DNA of 64,000 nucleotides, from the NCBI RefSeq assembly GCF_035917575.1, contig NZ_CP109090.1:7068001-7132000 (forward strand). The letters are read 5' to 3'. The notes below the pieces were generated by a model, which made no database searches, was not told where the DNA came from, and worked only from the letters and a program-made list of their open reading frames with translations. The stretch is from Streptomyces sp. NBC_01788 (GTDB lineage: Bacteria; Actinomycetota; Actinomycetes; Streptomycetales; Streptomycetaceae). Positions 9,201 through 16,646 of the stretch are shown one piece after another (position 1 is the first letter of the stretch; every line of letters begins with the position of its first letter). A program made the position numbers and the translations under genes.

Positions 9201-9908
9201 TCACGGGTTCTTCGGTTCCACCCGGGCCACCACCATGTGCGGGCGGCCCGGATGCGGCGCGGTGAACGCGGCGTACAGGGCCTCGTGATCGCGGCCGTCG
9301 ACGCTCGCGGTCGACCAGCCCGCCACCTCGAAGCGGGCCCCGATCCCGCCGGCACGGGCATGACTGGCGGAGGCGTTGTCGACGACGACGGTGTGCAATT
9401 GTTCGAGTCCGGCCGGCCCGGCGAAGGCGATGGCCTCGTGATTGCTGCCCTCGTCCAGTTCGGCGTCCCCGGTCAGCACCCACACGCGGGGCCGCTTCAG
9501 CCCCTGGGCGCGCAGCCCCAGGGCCGTGCCGACGGCGATGGGCAGTCCGTGCCCGAGCGACCCGCTGCCGATCTCGGCGCCCGGCACCAGGGTGCGGTCC
9601 GGATGGTGGCCGAGCGGGGAGTCGTAGGTACCGAAGTCCGGCAGCCAGTCGACCGGCACGAAGCCCTTCGCGGCGAGCACCGCGTAGTACGCCATCGGGC
9701 CGTGTCCCTTCGACAGCAGGAACCGGTCCCGCTCGGGGTCGTCCGGCTGCTCCGGGCGGACCTTGAGCACCCGGTCGTAGAGCACCCAGAGCACGTCCAG
9801 CGTGGACGTGGCAGCCGGTCCGTGCTTCTCGTCGCCGGTCATGAGCCCCATCAGCCCGGGCAGATCGTCGTAGCCGTGGGCGCGTTCGCTCTCCTCGATG
9901 ATCGTCAT
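9201..9908 (-). CDS. transketolase, N-terminal (TPP-binding) subunit
   Basis: A 235-residue thiamine-diphosphate-binding half of transketolase. Seen: RDRFLLSKGHGPMAYYAVLA, LGHHPDRTLVPGAEIGSGSLGHGLPIAVG, and the TPP/Mg motif LTGDAELDEGSNHEA...VVDNAS. The GDAEL-N motif is intact. The start ATG at 9908 has no Shine-Dalgarno sequence and lies just downstream of a MerR-type promoter, so the message is probably leaderless. A TTG at 9929 is possible but would lie inside the operator. The C-terminal subunit follows in the same operon. Confidence 0.92.
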   Translation of the reverse strand: MTIIEESERAHGYDDLPGLMGLMTGDEKHGPAATSTLDVLWVLYDRVLKVRPEQPDDPERDRFLLSKGHGPMAYYAVLAAKGFVPVDWLPDFGTYDSPLGHHPDRTLVPGAEIGSGSLGHGLPIAVGTALGLRAQGLKRPRVWVLTGDAELDEGSNHEAIAFAGPAGLEQLHTVVVDNASASHARAGGIGARFEVAGWSTASVDGRDHEALYAAFTAPHPGRPHMVVARVEPKNP

Positions 9909-9914
9909 GCCACG

Positions 9915-9945
9915 ATGGTGTGACCTCAACCAAACTTGAGGTCAA
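9915..9945 (-). promoter_or_regulatory. MerR-type promoter and operator for the transketolase operon
   Basis: On the minus strand TTGACC (plus 9940-9945) and CACCAT (plus 9915-9920) are separated by exactly 19 bases, the stretched spacing diagnostic of MerR-family-controlled promoters. The spacer region contains a perfect dyad, TGACCTCAA and TTGAGGTCA separated by six bases (9921-9944). The ATG follows the -10 box after six bases, so the transcript should be leaderless. No merR-like gene is seen nearby. The -10 match is weak. Confidence 0.65.
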
Positions 9946-10056
9946 GTACCGCCGCCCCGTCGCCGCCCGGACAAAACCCGTGCGCGACCACCGACCGGAG
10001 TGCGGTATTGTTTTCCTGCGCGTTCAGCCAGGGGAAACCCCAGGTCAGACGGGCAA

Positions 10057-10130
<74 letters not shown>

Positions 10131-10150
10131 CTGGAGACAGTCGCAGATCA

Positions 10151-10182
10151 GGGCCGGTTTCGGAGACATCCGAAACCGGCCC
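10151..10182 (+). terminator. hairpin terminator of tRNA-Pro
   Basis: A perfect stem of 14 base pairs (GGGCCGGTTTCGGA with TCCGAAACCGGCCC) and a GACA loop begins 20 bases after the tRNA. No long T-run follows, as is common in Streptomyces. Confidence 0.85.
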
Positions 10183-10196
10183 TTGGTCATTCTTGG

Positions 10197-10240
10197 AGCG
10201 TGGGGCGCGCAGCACGCTGAGGGCGGAACACCCGGTACGC
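10197..10240 (-). pseudogene. scar of integrase 3' end beside tRNA-Pro
   Basis: Read on the minus strand this stretch encodes ALSVLRAPRS, the same as the last residues of the tyrosine integrase remnant beside the second tRNA-Pro (SAHFSALRAPRSLPS). Only about ten recognisable codons remain. It suggests that an integrative element once sat at this tRNA as well. Confidence 0.45.
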
Positions 10241-10394
10241 ATCGGCCCGTTCGCCGAGCCCACCTTCCGCCAACTCCTCACCCACGTGCGCGACATGACC
10301 CTCGCCGACTTCGACAACGCCGACGTCCCTTCGGACGTCTGGTGGAGGAACTGCAGCCGCCGAGTGCTCAGCGGCGTCATAAACGAGTTGCATC

Positions 10395-10535
10395 ATGGCC
10401 GGCCTGCGCAATCTCGCCATCGGCGTCCACCGCCAGGACGGCCGCACCAACATCGCCGCCGGCCTACGCCACACCGCCCGCGACTGCCGCAGACCCCTGG
10501 CACTCCTCGGCCTCACCGCGGCGATCCGCACATGA
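10395..10535 (+). pseudogene. ISAs1-family transposase, C-terminal fragment
   Basis: A 46-residue open frame, AGLRNLAIGVHRQDGRTNIAA followed by GLRHTARDCRRPLALLGL, matches the conserved last ~45 residues of ISAs1-family transposases. The rest of the element is missing. The sequence between the tRNA terminator and this fragment (10240-10390) encodes nothing I recognise. Confidence 0.6.
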
Positions 10536-10541
10536 TCTGGT

Positions 10542-11474
10542 CTAGCTGATACGGGCGCTGCCCTCGGGAACGTTCATGAAGCTGCAGAACTGCGAGTACT
10601 TGAGGCGTGAGCAAGAGCGCGGATCAGTGATCTTCTGCCCCGCGTCGTCGAGATCGCTGACCGGTGCCACTCCTGCTTTGTGCGTCCAGAAACCGTCGCT
10701 GTTCATGCGGTACCAGTGGAAGTCGACGCCGGGTTCCAACACGAGGGCGACCAGCACGCCTTCCGAAGGGCAGACGTTGTCGGCAGCCGGGGTGTATACC
10801 AGGCCGTCGTAGAACGCGTAACGGCTGAGGTGAGCACAGTCGCAGTCAATGGCGGTGAAGGTCCGGCCACTACCCCGGCCCGGTTGGGCGAACGTGTCGG
10901 TACGCACATTGGTGGCGTAGTTGTAGCAGTTGTTGGTGCACTGCCTGCACCAGTCGGGATTCATCCGCTTACAGTCGATGGAACGAGCCTTTGCGTCACT
11001 CCACTGCTCCGGGGCCGCAGCCGGTGCTGACGGACAGCCTGCCACCGCGAGTACATCCTGATCCTCCGGCGGCGGCAGCCACCACTCCGCCGTTCGCGCG
11101 GCGGCCAGGCCGTCCCGGAGGAAGCCCAGTTCCGCCGGGCTGCTCAGCACCTGCCCGGCTGGTCCCTGTTCGGAGCAGATGTAGTCCTCCACCTCCGGAT
11201 CGGCCGCCCATCGCCGCAGCCCGGGACCGAGCAGCCGCCCGGCCACCAAGCGGAAGACCTCCGGCAGAAACGGGGCCTGCTCGCCGGCCTGTTCGACGAC
11301 GAGCCCGCGGTAGCCAAGATGCGGGCGCGGGTCGGCCTGCTCGGCAGCGTCGATCAGGTCGCCCGGCGCGAGCCGGGCGAGCAGTTCCCCGGCCTCAGGG
11401 CCTGCTACCTCAACGACCGGGTTGGGCCGACCACTGAACATATCGAACGTGATCCGCAGGCGGGTTATGGCCAT
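10542..11474 (-). CDS. uncharacterised protein with protease-like Cys/His C-terminal domain
   Basis: A 310-residue cytoplasmic-looking protein with no signal peptide and no membrane segment. The N-terminus has FDMFSGRPNPVVEV (residues 10-23), a motif found at the start of a family of uncharacterised bacterial proteins. The C-terminal half (about 165-310) is Cys-rich. It carries TNNCYNYATN (Cys183), then DFHWYR (His253) and FWTHKAG (His265). Cys followed by His after a beta strand resembles the NlpC/P60-papain order, so a peptidase or amidase is possible, but this is inference. It overlaps the upstream triple-repeat gene by 10 bases, so the two are translated together. Codon use is less GC-rich than that of neighbouring genes, suggesting transfer. 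Confidence 0.7.
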   Translation of the reverse strand: MAITRLRITFDMFSGRPNPVVEVAGPEAGELLARLAPGDLIDAAEQADPRPHLGYRGLVVEQAGEQAPFLPEVFRLVAGRLLGPGLRRWAADPEVEDYICSEQGPAGQVLSSPAELGFLRDGLAAARTAEWWLPPPEDQDVLAVAGCPSAPAAAPEQWSDAKARSIDCKRMNPDWCRQCTNNCYNYATNVRTDTFAQPGRGSGRTFTAIDCDCAHLSRYAFYDGLVYTPAADNVCPSEGVLVALVLEPGVDFHWYRMNSDGFWTHKAGVAPVSDLDDAGQKITDPRSCSRLKYSQFCSFMNVPEGSARIS

Positions 11475-12847
11475 GTCGACGTCGCCACCTCGATGATCGT
11501 GACCGAACAGCGGTCATTGGAGTCTGTGGCGGTCCCAGCGTCCGCCTCCAACGAGACCGTGTGCTTACCCGCGTTGATGCCGGTGACCACGAGATCGTTC
11601 CCGGGCAGGCCCAGATGGAGTCCCTGGGGATTCGCGAATGCCTGCATCGAGCCGACCTCTTGGCTGTCGACCTGGATGGTCATGCCGAGCTTCGCCGCGC
11701 CATCGTGGGAGTACGCTGAGGCAGCCGAGGTAATGACGAGGGTCCCGCCGTAACTGCTGAACCCACCACTTGCTACCCGCTTGCCGCCTGTCTGCCCAGC
11801 GGCGGGGGCGTTGGCCAGGACCTCGGTCACGTTGAGCACAGTGGGCGGCGCCATGACCTCGAAGATGGTGATGGCATAAGCGTCGTTACTGTCGATGGTG
11901 GTGCCGTCGGCGGGCGTGGCGACGAGGGTGTGATCCCCGGGTGGGATGTTTTTGATCAGGAAGTCGGCCGGTACAAACGCCAGGTGCCAGTTCTTCTTGT
12001 TCGCGAAGATCTGGATGGTTCCGTGACACGTTTCGTCGATGCACAAGACCATTCCGGTCATCGCCTGCGCGCTCGTGCTGAAGCCGGTGGCGGAGGCGCA
12101 CACGAGCAGGTACCCGCCGCGCGAGCGGAAGGAGGTGCTCACGTACTGGCTGGAGGAATCGGGAGGGCCGACCTTTCTGCAGACCCTCCGCCAGACGGCC
12201 GGTGACCCGAGTTCGAAGACAGTCAGCGAGACATGGTCGTTTGTGTCGGTGACCGTCTCCTTCCCGGCGGTGATCTTCGCTGAGGCGGACGGGTCCGGCC
12301 GGAGGTTGTCGAGGAATACCCGCTGTCTGATCATAGCCAGGTGAGTCAGATCCGGATTGGCGAAAACGCGAGCGGTAAAGGGTGAACTTTCGCCGATTCT
12401 GAGATTCGCCTGTAGTCCTGTATCGCCTGACCTGCTCCAGCCGGAGGCGGTGAAGAACGCGTAAATCTTCCCGCCCTGCACATTCAATGACCCTGTGGCG
12501 ATGGGCTGTCCGCCGTTCTGGTATGTGCAGGCCACGTTATTCATCACCTGCGTCACGCGAGTGGCCGGGCCGAGAGTTCCCGTCACCGGAGCAGAGCCGT
12601 CAGGCGCTGCTTTCTCCAACGGATCAATACCGGCGTCCGCGGTATGTGCGTCATTATCCACAGCGCTACCCCTCTCGCTGGTTTCGCCGAGTAGCTGTAG
12701 CTCTTGGACGAGGCCGACACGGTACGGTCCCGCGTAGGCACCAGCGTGGAGCGTGCACCTCCACCCCCGCAACTCGACGGCCCTGGGAACGCGACCCTCC
12801 TGCCGATCTTCGACGTCTGTCAGGCCGAAGCGCAGCGAGTTTGACAA
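11465..12847 (-). CDS. uncharacterised triple-repeat protein
   Basis: A protein of up to 460 residues built from three homologous ~96-residue units (about 117-213, 236-331 and 359-454). Each unit has a beta-rich start, a central FANxxxxHL motif (VFANPDLTHL, IFANKKNWHL, AFANPQGLHL) and an end of the form DxND followed by VTIxEV. The repeats look like beta-sandwich modules, perhaps for binding or adhesion. No signal peptide is seen. TTG at 12847 gives the full frame. A GTG at 12661, preceded by GAGAGGGG, would give 398 residues and keep all repeats, and may be the true start. The protease-like gene starts inside its last codons. No function can be assigned. Confidence 0.65.
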   Translation of the reverse strand: MSNSLRFGLTDVEDRQEGRVPRAVELRGWRCTLHAGAYAGPYRVGLVQELQLLGETSERGSAVDNDAHTADAGIDPLEKAAPDGSAPVTGTLGPATRVTQVMNNVACTYQNGGQPIATGSLNVQGGKIYAFFTASGWSRSGDTGLQANLRIGESSPFTARVFANPDLTHLAMIRQRVFLDNLRPDPSASAKITAGKETVTDTNDHVSLTVFELGSPAVWRRVCRKVGPPDSSSQYVSTSFRSRGGYLLVCASATGFSTSAQAMTGMVLCIDETCHGTIQIFANKKNWHLAFVPADFLIKNIPPGDHTLVATPADGTTIDSNDAYAITIFEVMAPPTVLNVTEVLANAPAAGQTGGKRVASGGFSSYGGTLVITSAASAYSHDGAAKLGMTIQVDSQEVGSMQAFANPQGLHLGLPGNDLVVTGINAGKHTVSLEADAGTATDSNDRCSVTIIEVATSTWP

Positions 12848-12935
12848 TTCTGATTCAACAGAGCGTCATGGCGGTCCGTAGTCGGGCCTGTCAAGTCAAT
12901 CCAACGCTGTAACTGCGACAAAGGCCCCTGGGTGC

Positions 12936-13823
12936 TCAGGTGTCCGACTTGGAAGGTATGCGGCTCGGCAAGTTACTTCCCTCTCCTGCGTAACTCGCCA
13001 AGAAGTTGAATCCCTCCTCGGATCGCGATCCGGGCTCCGCCATGTAGGTGAAAATCTCCACACCGGGGTCTGCGGTCACCGCGAGTCGCTCGTACCGCAG
13101 TGTGAGCTCGCCCACGAGGGGATGATTGAAGCGCTTCTCTGCTTCGCGATGCAGGCGAACGTTATGGGTGGCCCAAAACGCGGCGAACTCGCCGGAGTAC
13201 AGAGACAGCTCGCCAACGAGGTCGGACAGGTCACGGTCGAACGGATCGCGCCCGACTTGTGTTCTCAAGGCTGCGACGCATTCTTTGGCCGTCCGGCTCC
13301 AATCGGCGAAGAATTCCTTGGCGCGCGGATCGAGATAAGTGAACCGGGCCACGTTCGCGGGTGTGCGCGATGCGAACATCGGCGCGTAGAATTCTCGTCC
13401 GAGATGGTTGACGGCGAGTATGTCCTGACGGCTGTTGACGACGAACGCGGCAGCGCCGTGCAGCGCATTGATCATCCACTCGATGCTCGGGCGCACAGCC
13501 CGCCTGGTCGGTCTGCGGCGCTTGTCAGTGACCTGATCTTTCGAGGCGCGAGCCAAGTTGAAAAGATGCGCCCGCTCGGCCTCGTCCAGGCGAAGCGCGC
13601 CCGCGACCGCTTCGAGGATCTCCTCCGAAACGCCCGCCAGGTTGCCGCGTTCCATCCGGTTGTAGTAGTCGACGCTGACCCCTGCCAGGGTCGCGACTTC
13701 CTCTCGCCGGAGACCCGGAACCCGTCGCACCCCGTAGGAGGAAAGGCCAACCTCCTCGGGCGTGATCTTTGCGCGCCGTGAGGTGATGAAATCCCGTATC
13801 TCGGTCTTTGCGTCCACGGCCAC
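12936..13823 (-). CDS. XRE-family regulator with MmyB-like ligand domain
   Basis: A 295-residue regulator. The N-terminal helix-turn-helix (about residues 10-75) reads VRRVPGLRREEVATLAGVSVDYYNRMERG, the hallmark of the XRE/MmyB group. The rest is the MmyB-like ligand-binding domain (VNSRQDILAVNHLGREFYAP; WATHNVRLHREAEKRFNHPLVGELTLRYERL). GTG at 13823 is preferred because GGGGG lies seven bases before it; the longer upstream frame has no family similarity. It is divergent from the cupin gene, which it probably controls. In characterised relatives such pairs often govern small redox or detoxification genes. Confidence 0.9.
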   Translation of the reverse strand: MAVDAKTEIRDFITSRRAKITPEEVGLSSYGVRRVPGLRREEVATLAGVSVDYYNRMERGNLAGVSEEILEAVAGALRLDEAERAHLFNLARASKDQVTDKRRRPTRRAVRPSIEWMINALHGAAAFVVNSRQDILAVNHLGREFYAPMFASRTPANVARFTYLDPRAKEFFADWSRTAKECVAALRTQVGRDPFDRDLSDLVGELSLYSGEFAAFWATHNVRLHREAEKRFNHPLVGELTLRYERLAVTADPGVEIFTYMAEPGSRSEEGFNFLASYAGEGSNLPSRIPSKSDT

Positions 13824-14019
13824 GAGATTACCCCCGAAGCCGGGGCCGTGGAGTGCCCTGTGAGTACATGGATAAGCCCGCCCTCCCACCCCTGTCGGAA
13901 CGGTGTTTTCCTGACCTCGGACTGAATTCGGCGAGAGGCCGCGTACGACCGGACCAGCTCGACGAAAGTTCGGCGGCTGCCCTCGTTTCGAGAGCGAACA
14001 CCTACATAGGAGGACAATG

Positions 14020-14415
14020 ATGAAGGTCATAAGGAACGGACTTGAAACGATGGCTGGTCCCGGCGAATGGTTCGCCGGGAACGTCCACATCGACGTCATC
14101 AGCACGCCGGCGCCGCCCTCGCGAATTATGGGTGGAGTCGTCCACTTTGCTCCCGGGGCGCGTACGTCATGGCACACCCACCCGCTCGGCCAGACGATCC
14201 TTGTCACCGAGGGAATCGGTCTCATCCAGCGCGAGGGAGGACCGGTCGAGGAAGTGCGGCCGGGTGACCGCGTCTACATCGAACCGGGTGAGAATCACTG
14301 GCACGGCGCCACGCCTACGTGCTTCCACACGCAGATCGCCTACCAGGCGTCCGACAACGACGGCAATCACACCACTTGGGGTCGCCACGTCACCGAGGAG
14401 GAGTACTCCGGCTAG
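14020..14415 (+). CDS. small cupin-domain protein
   Basis: A 131-residue single-cupin protein. Cupin motif 1 is GARTSWHTHPLGQTILVTEG (metal ligands His, His, and the Gln/Glu position). Motif 2 is PGDRVYIEPGENHWHGA. It resembles the quercetin-dioxygenase / carboxymuconolactone-associated cupin group, and the reaction cannot be predicted. Two adjacent ATGs occur at 14017 and 14020; the second has the better spacing (six bases) to AGGAGG. It is divergent from the XRE/MmyB-type regulator with about 195 bases between them. Confidence 0.88.
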   Translation: MKVIRNGLETMAGPGEWFAGNVHIDVISTPAPPSRIMGGVVHFAPGARTSWHTHPLGQTILVTEGIGLIQREGGPVEEVRPGDRVYIEPGENHWHGATPTCFHTQIAYQASDNDGNHTTWGRHVTEEEYSG

Positions 14416-14549
14416 ATCCTGCTGAAGCGGGGCCGCCGGGGGAGCCGTCCGGCGGCCCGACTGCGCGCAGCGCTGAGGGCCGTTGCCATTGGGGGTTGGC
14501 GCCGGGCAGGGGCAGCATCCGTGTGGTCCGGTGACGACACCGCCGGCTG

Positions 14550-14940
14550 CTACTCCTGGGCGATGAACTCCTTCAGGACGGCCGCGAGCCGTTCCGGCTG
14601 GTCCTCGGCGATCAGGGTCCTCGAGTCCTCGATCTCCACCAGCCTTCCGCGCGGGAGGAGTTCGGCCAGGCGACGGCCGTGGGCGCGTGGCATCATGCGG
14701 TCTTCGGTGGCCCAGACGACGAGTGCGGGCCTGTCGAACTTCCGCAGCCCTTCGGCCGCTTCGAGCAGTTCGCTCCTGCGGATGTTCGTGTCGTAGTGGC
14801 GGAAGTCGCGCCGGATCGCCGGGTCGGTGCGCAGGGGGCGCAGCCAGCGGTCGACGATCTCGTCCGGTACGGGGCGCTTGGTGAGGGCGTCGATGCCGGC
14901 GGGCAGCCGGCGCAGTGGTTTGAAGGCGGATCCTGGTGCC
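14550..14940 (-). pseudogene. alpha/beta hydrolase, C-terminal fragment
   Basis: About 125 residues of the C-terminal half of an alpha/beta hydrolase remain. They include RPALVVWATEDRMMPRAHGRRLAELLP with the catalytic-Asp region and an end of LAAVLKEFI. The nucleophile elbow and the N-terminal ~150 residues are missing, and the frame meets the AraC fragment at about 14940. It is a broken gene. The substrate is unknown. Confidence 0.7.
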
Positions 14941-14949
14941 CATCGTGTC

Positions 14950-15456
14950 TCAGGTCTGCGCGTACGAGGTGTCACGGGTGCGCAGACGCACCGCGTCCTG
15001 GCTCGGCGGCGTACCGAACATCCGCCGGTACTCGCGGCTGAACTGCGACGGGCTGTCGTACCCGACGCTCTGGCCGACTCCGGTGATGTCGGACGGCCGG
15101 CTGACCAGCAGCAGACGGGCTTCCTGCAGACGGATGTGCTTTTGAAACCGGATCGGGCTCATCGCGGTCACGGTCTGGAAGTTCCGGTGGAACGCGGACA
15201 CGCTCATGCCCGCGATCCGGGCCAGCTCCTCGACCCTGAAGGGGCTGGCGTAGTTCTCCCGGATCCATCGCACGGCGCGTGTGATGTGGGTGAGGCTGCT
15301 GTCGGCCAGGCCGAGCTGGCGTACGGCGGCTCCCTGTTCGCCCCTCAGGAGGTGCCAGAGGATCTCCCTTTTGATCATGGGCGCGAGGATCTTGCGATCG
15401 TAGGGCCGGTCCAGCAGCCGCAGCATGCGCACAACGGCGTCCAGCGAATGTGACAC
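14950..15456 (-). pseudogene. AraC-family regulator, truncated at the N-terminus
   Basis: About 168 residues with the end of an AraC_N-type sensor domain (RKILAPMIKREILWHLLRGEQG) and the full AraC DNA-binding domain (PFRVEELARIAGMSVSAFHRNFQ; YDSPSQFSREYRRMFGTPPSQD). Relatives are about 300 residues, so half of the sensor domain is missing. A GTG at 15456 could start a short protein, but the truncation and the adjoining hydrolase fragment point to a shared deletion. Confidence 0.7.
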
Positions 15457-15617
15457 CTCAAGGCAACCAATCCGACGCCCTGGCGGGACAGCAGGATCCT
15501 CCCGGCCTCTTGCCTGATCCTGCCGGGCCTTCCGCGGCGGCCCAAGGCATGAGGCCGGATGGACCCGTGACCGCCGAGGGCCTCGGATCTCCGGGGGAGC
15601 ACTGCCGGCCTGTGCGT

Positions 15618-15658
15618 GGGCCCTCTCGTCCGCCTCGGTAAGGCGGAGGAGAGGGCCC
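15618..15658 (-). terminator. strong hairpin terminator after the sialate ABC operon
   Basis: GGGCCCTCTC and TCCGCCT pair with AGGCGGA and GAGAGGGCCC around a five-base loop, with one internal mismatch. This gives a stem of about 17 pairs just after the stop of the last ABC gene. Confidence 0.8.
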
Positions 15659-15674
15659 GTACACAACGGCCTCC

Positions 15675-16646
15675 CTACGTCCGGTCGTCCTCGGTCTGCG
15701 GGTGGACGCAGTGCCACCGGTGGGACTCGTCCGGGTCGGACCGGGCCGCGGGGAAGGCGGTCACGCAGGCGTCGTCGGCCTTCCAGCAGCGGGTGCTGAA
15801 GGGGCAGCCCGGCGGTGGGTTGACCGCCGACGGCACCGGCCCGTGCAGCACGATGCGTTCGCTGCGCTCCATCAGGCTCGGGGTGGCCGAGAGCAGGGCC
15901 TGGGTGTACGGGTGCGCGGGGGAGTCGGCGACGCGTCGCGCCGGGCCCTCCTCCACGATCCGGCCGAGGTAGAGCACCGCGAGCCGGTCGGCGAGGTGCC
16001 GCACGGTCTGGATGTCGTGCGAGATGAACACCATGCCGAGGTTCAGCCGGTCCCGCAGGTCCACCAGGAGGTTGAGGACCTGCGCGCGTACCGACACGTC
16101 GAGGGCGCTGGTCGGCTCGTCGGCGACGATCAACTCCGGTTCCAGGGCGAGCGCGCGGGCGATGGCGACGCGCTGGCGCTGGCCGCCGGAGAGCTGTCCC
16201 GGCAGGGCCCGCAGGGTGTGCGCGGGCAGGCCGACCAGGTCCAGCAACTCCTGGACCCGCGCCTCGCGTTCCCTGTCGCCACCCCGCCGGTGCACGTCCA
16301 GCGGGTCGCGCAGGATCCGGCCCACCGGCAGCCGCGGGTTCAGGGCGGTCGACGGGTCCTGGAAGACGACGCCGACGGAGGCCCCGAACTCGCCGCGCCG
16401 CCGGGCGCCGGGCATCGTCCACAGGTCCTCGCCGTGGAAGGTGACCGTGCCCTCGGTGGGCCGCTGCAGACCCGTCAGCACCCGGGCCAGGGTCGACTTG
16501 CCGCAGCCGGACTCGCCGACCAGGCCGACGATCTCCCCGCGTCCGACCTCCAGAGAGGCGTCGGTCAGGGCGTGCACGTGGCCGCGGTCGAACAAGCCGC
16601 CGCCGCGGGCCTTGTGGCGTACGTGAACGTGGTCGAGCCGGATCAT
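15675..16646 (-). CDS. ABC transporter ATP-binding protein (oligopeptide/sialate type)
   Basis: A 323-residue DppF/OppF-type ATPase. Seen: Walker A GLVGESGCGKST, signature LSGGQRQRVAIARAL, Walker B LIVADEPTSALD, H-loop FISHD, and a C-terminal oligopeptide-transporter tail with Cys residues (PPGCPFSTRCWKADDAC), which in this family can bind an Fe-S cluster. Start at 16646, overlapping the upstream stop as ATGA. It is the last gene of the minus-strand operon of binding protein, permease, permease-ATPase fusion and ATPase. The nearby nan genes suggest sialic acid as substrate. Confidence 0.93.
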   Translation of the reverse strand: MIRLDHVHVRHKARGGGLFDRGHVHALTDASLEVGRGEIVGLVGESGCGKSTLARVLTGLQRPTEGTVTFHGEDLWTMPGARRRGEFGASVGVVFQDPSTALNPRLPVGRILRDPLDVHRRGGDREREARVQELLDLVGLPAHTLRALPGQLSGGQRQRVAIARALALEPELIVADEPTSALDVSVRAQVLNLLVDLRDRLNLGMVFISHDIQTVRHLADRLAVLYLGRIVEEGPARRVADSPAHPYTQALLSATPSLMERSERIVLHGPVPSAVNPPPGCPFSTRCWKADDACVTAFPAARSDPDESHRWHCVHPQTEDDRT

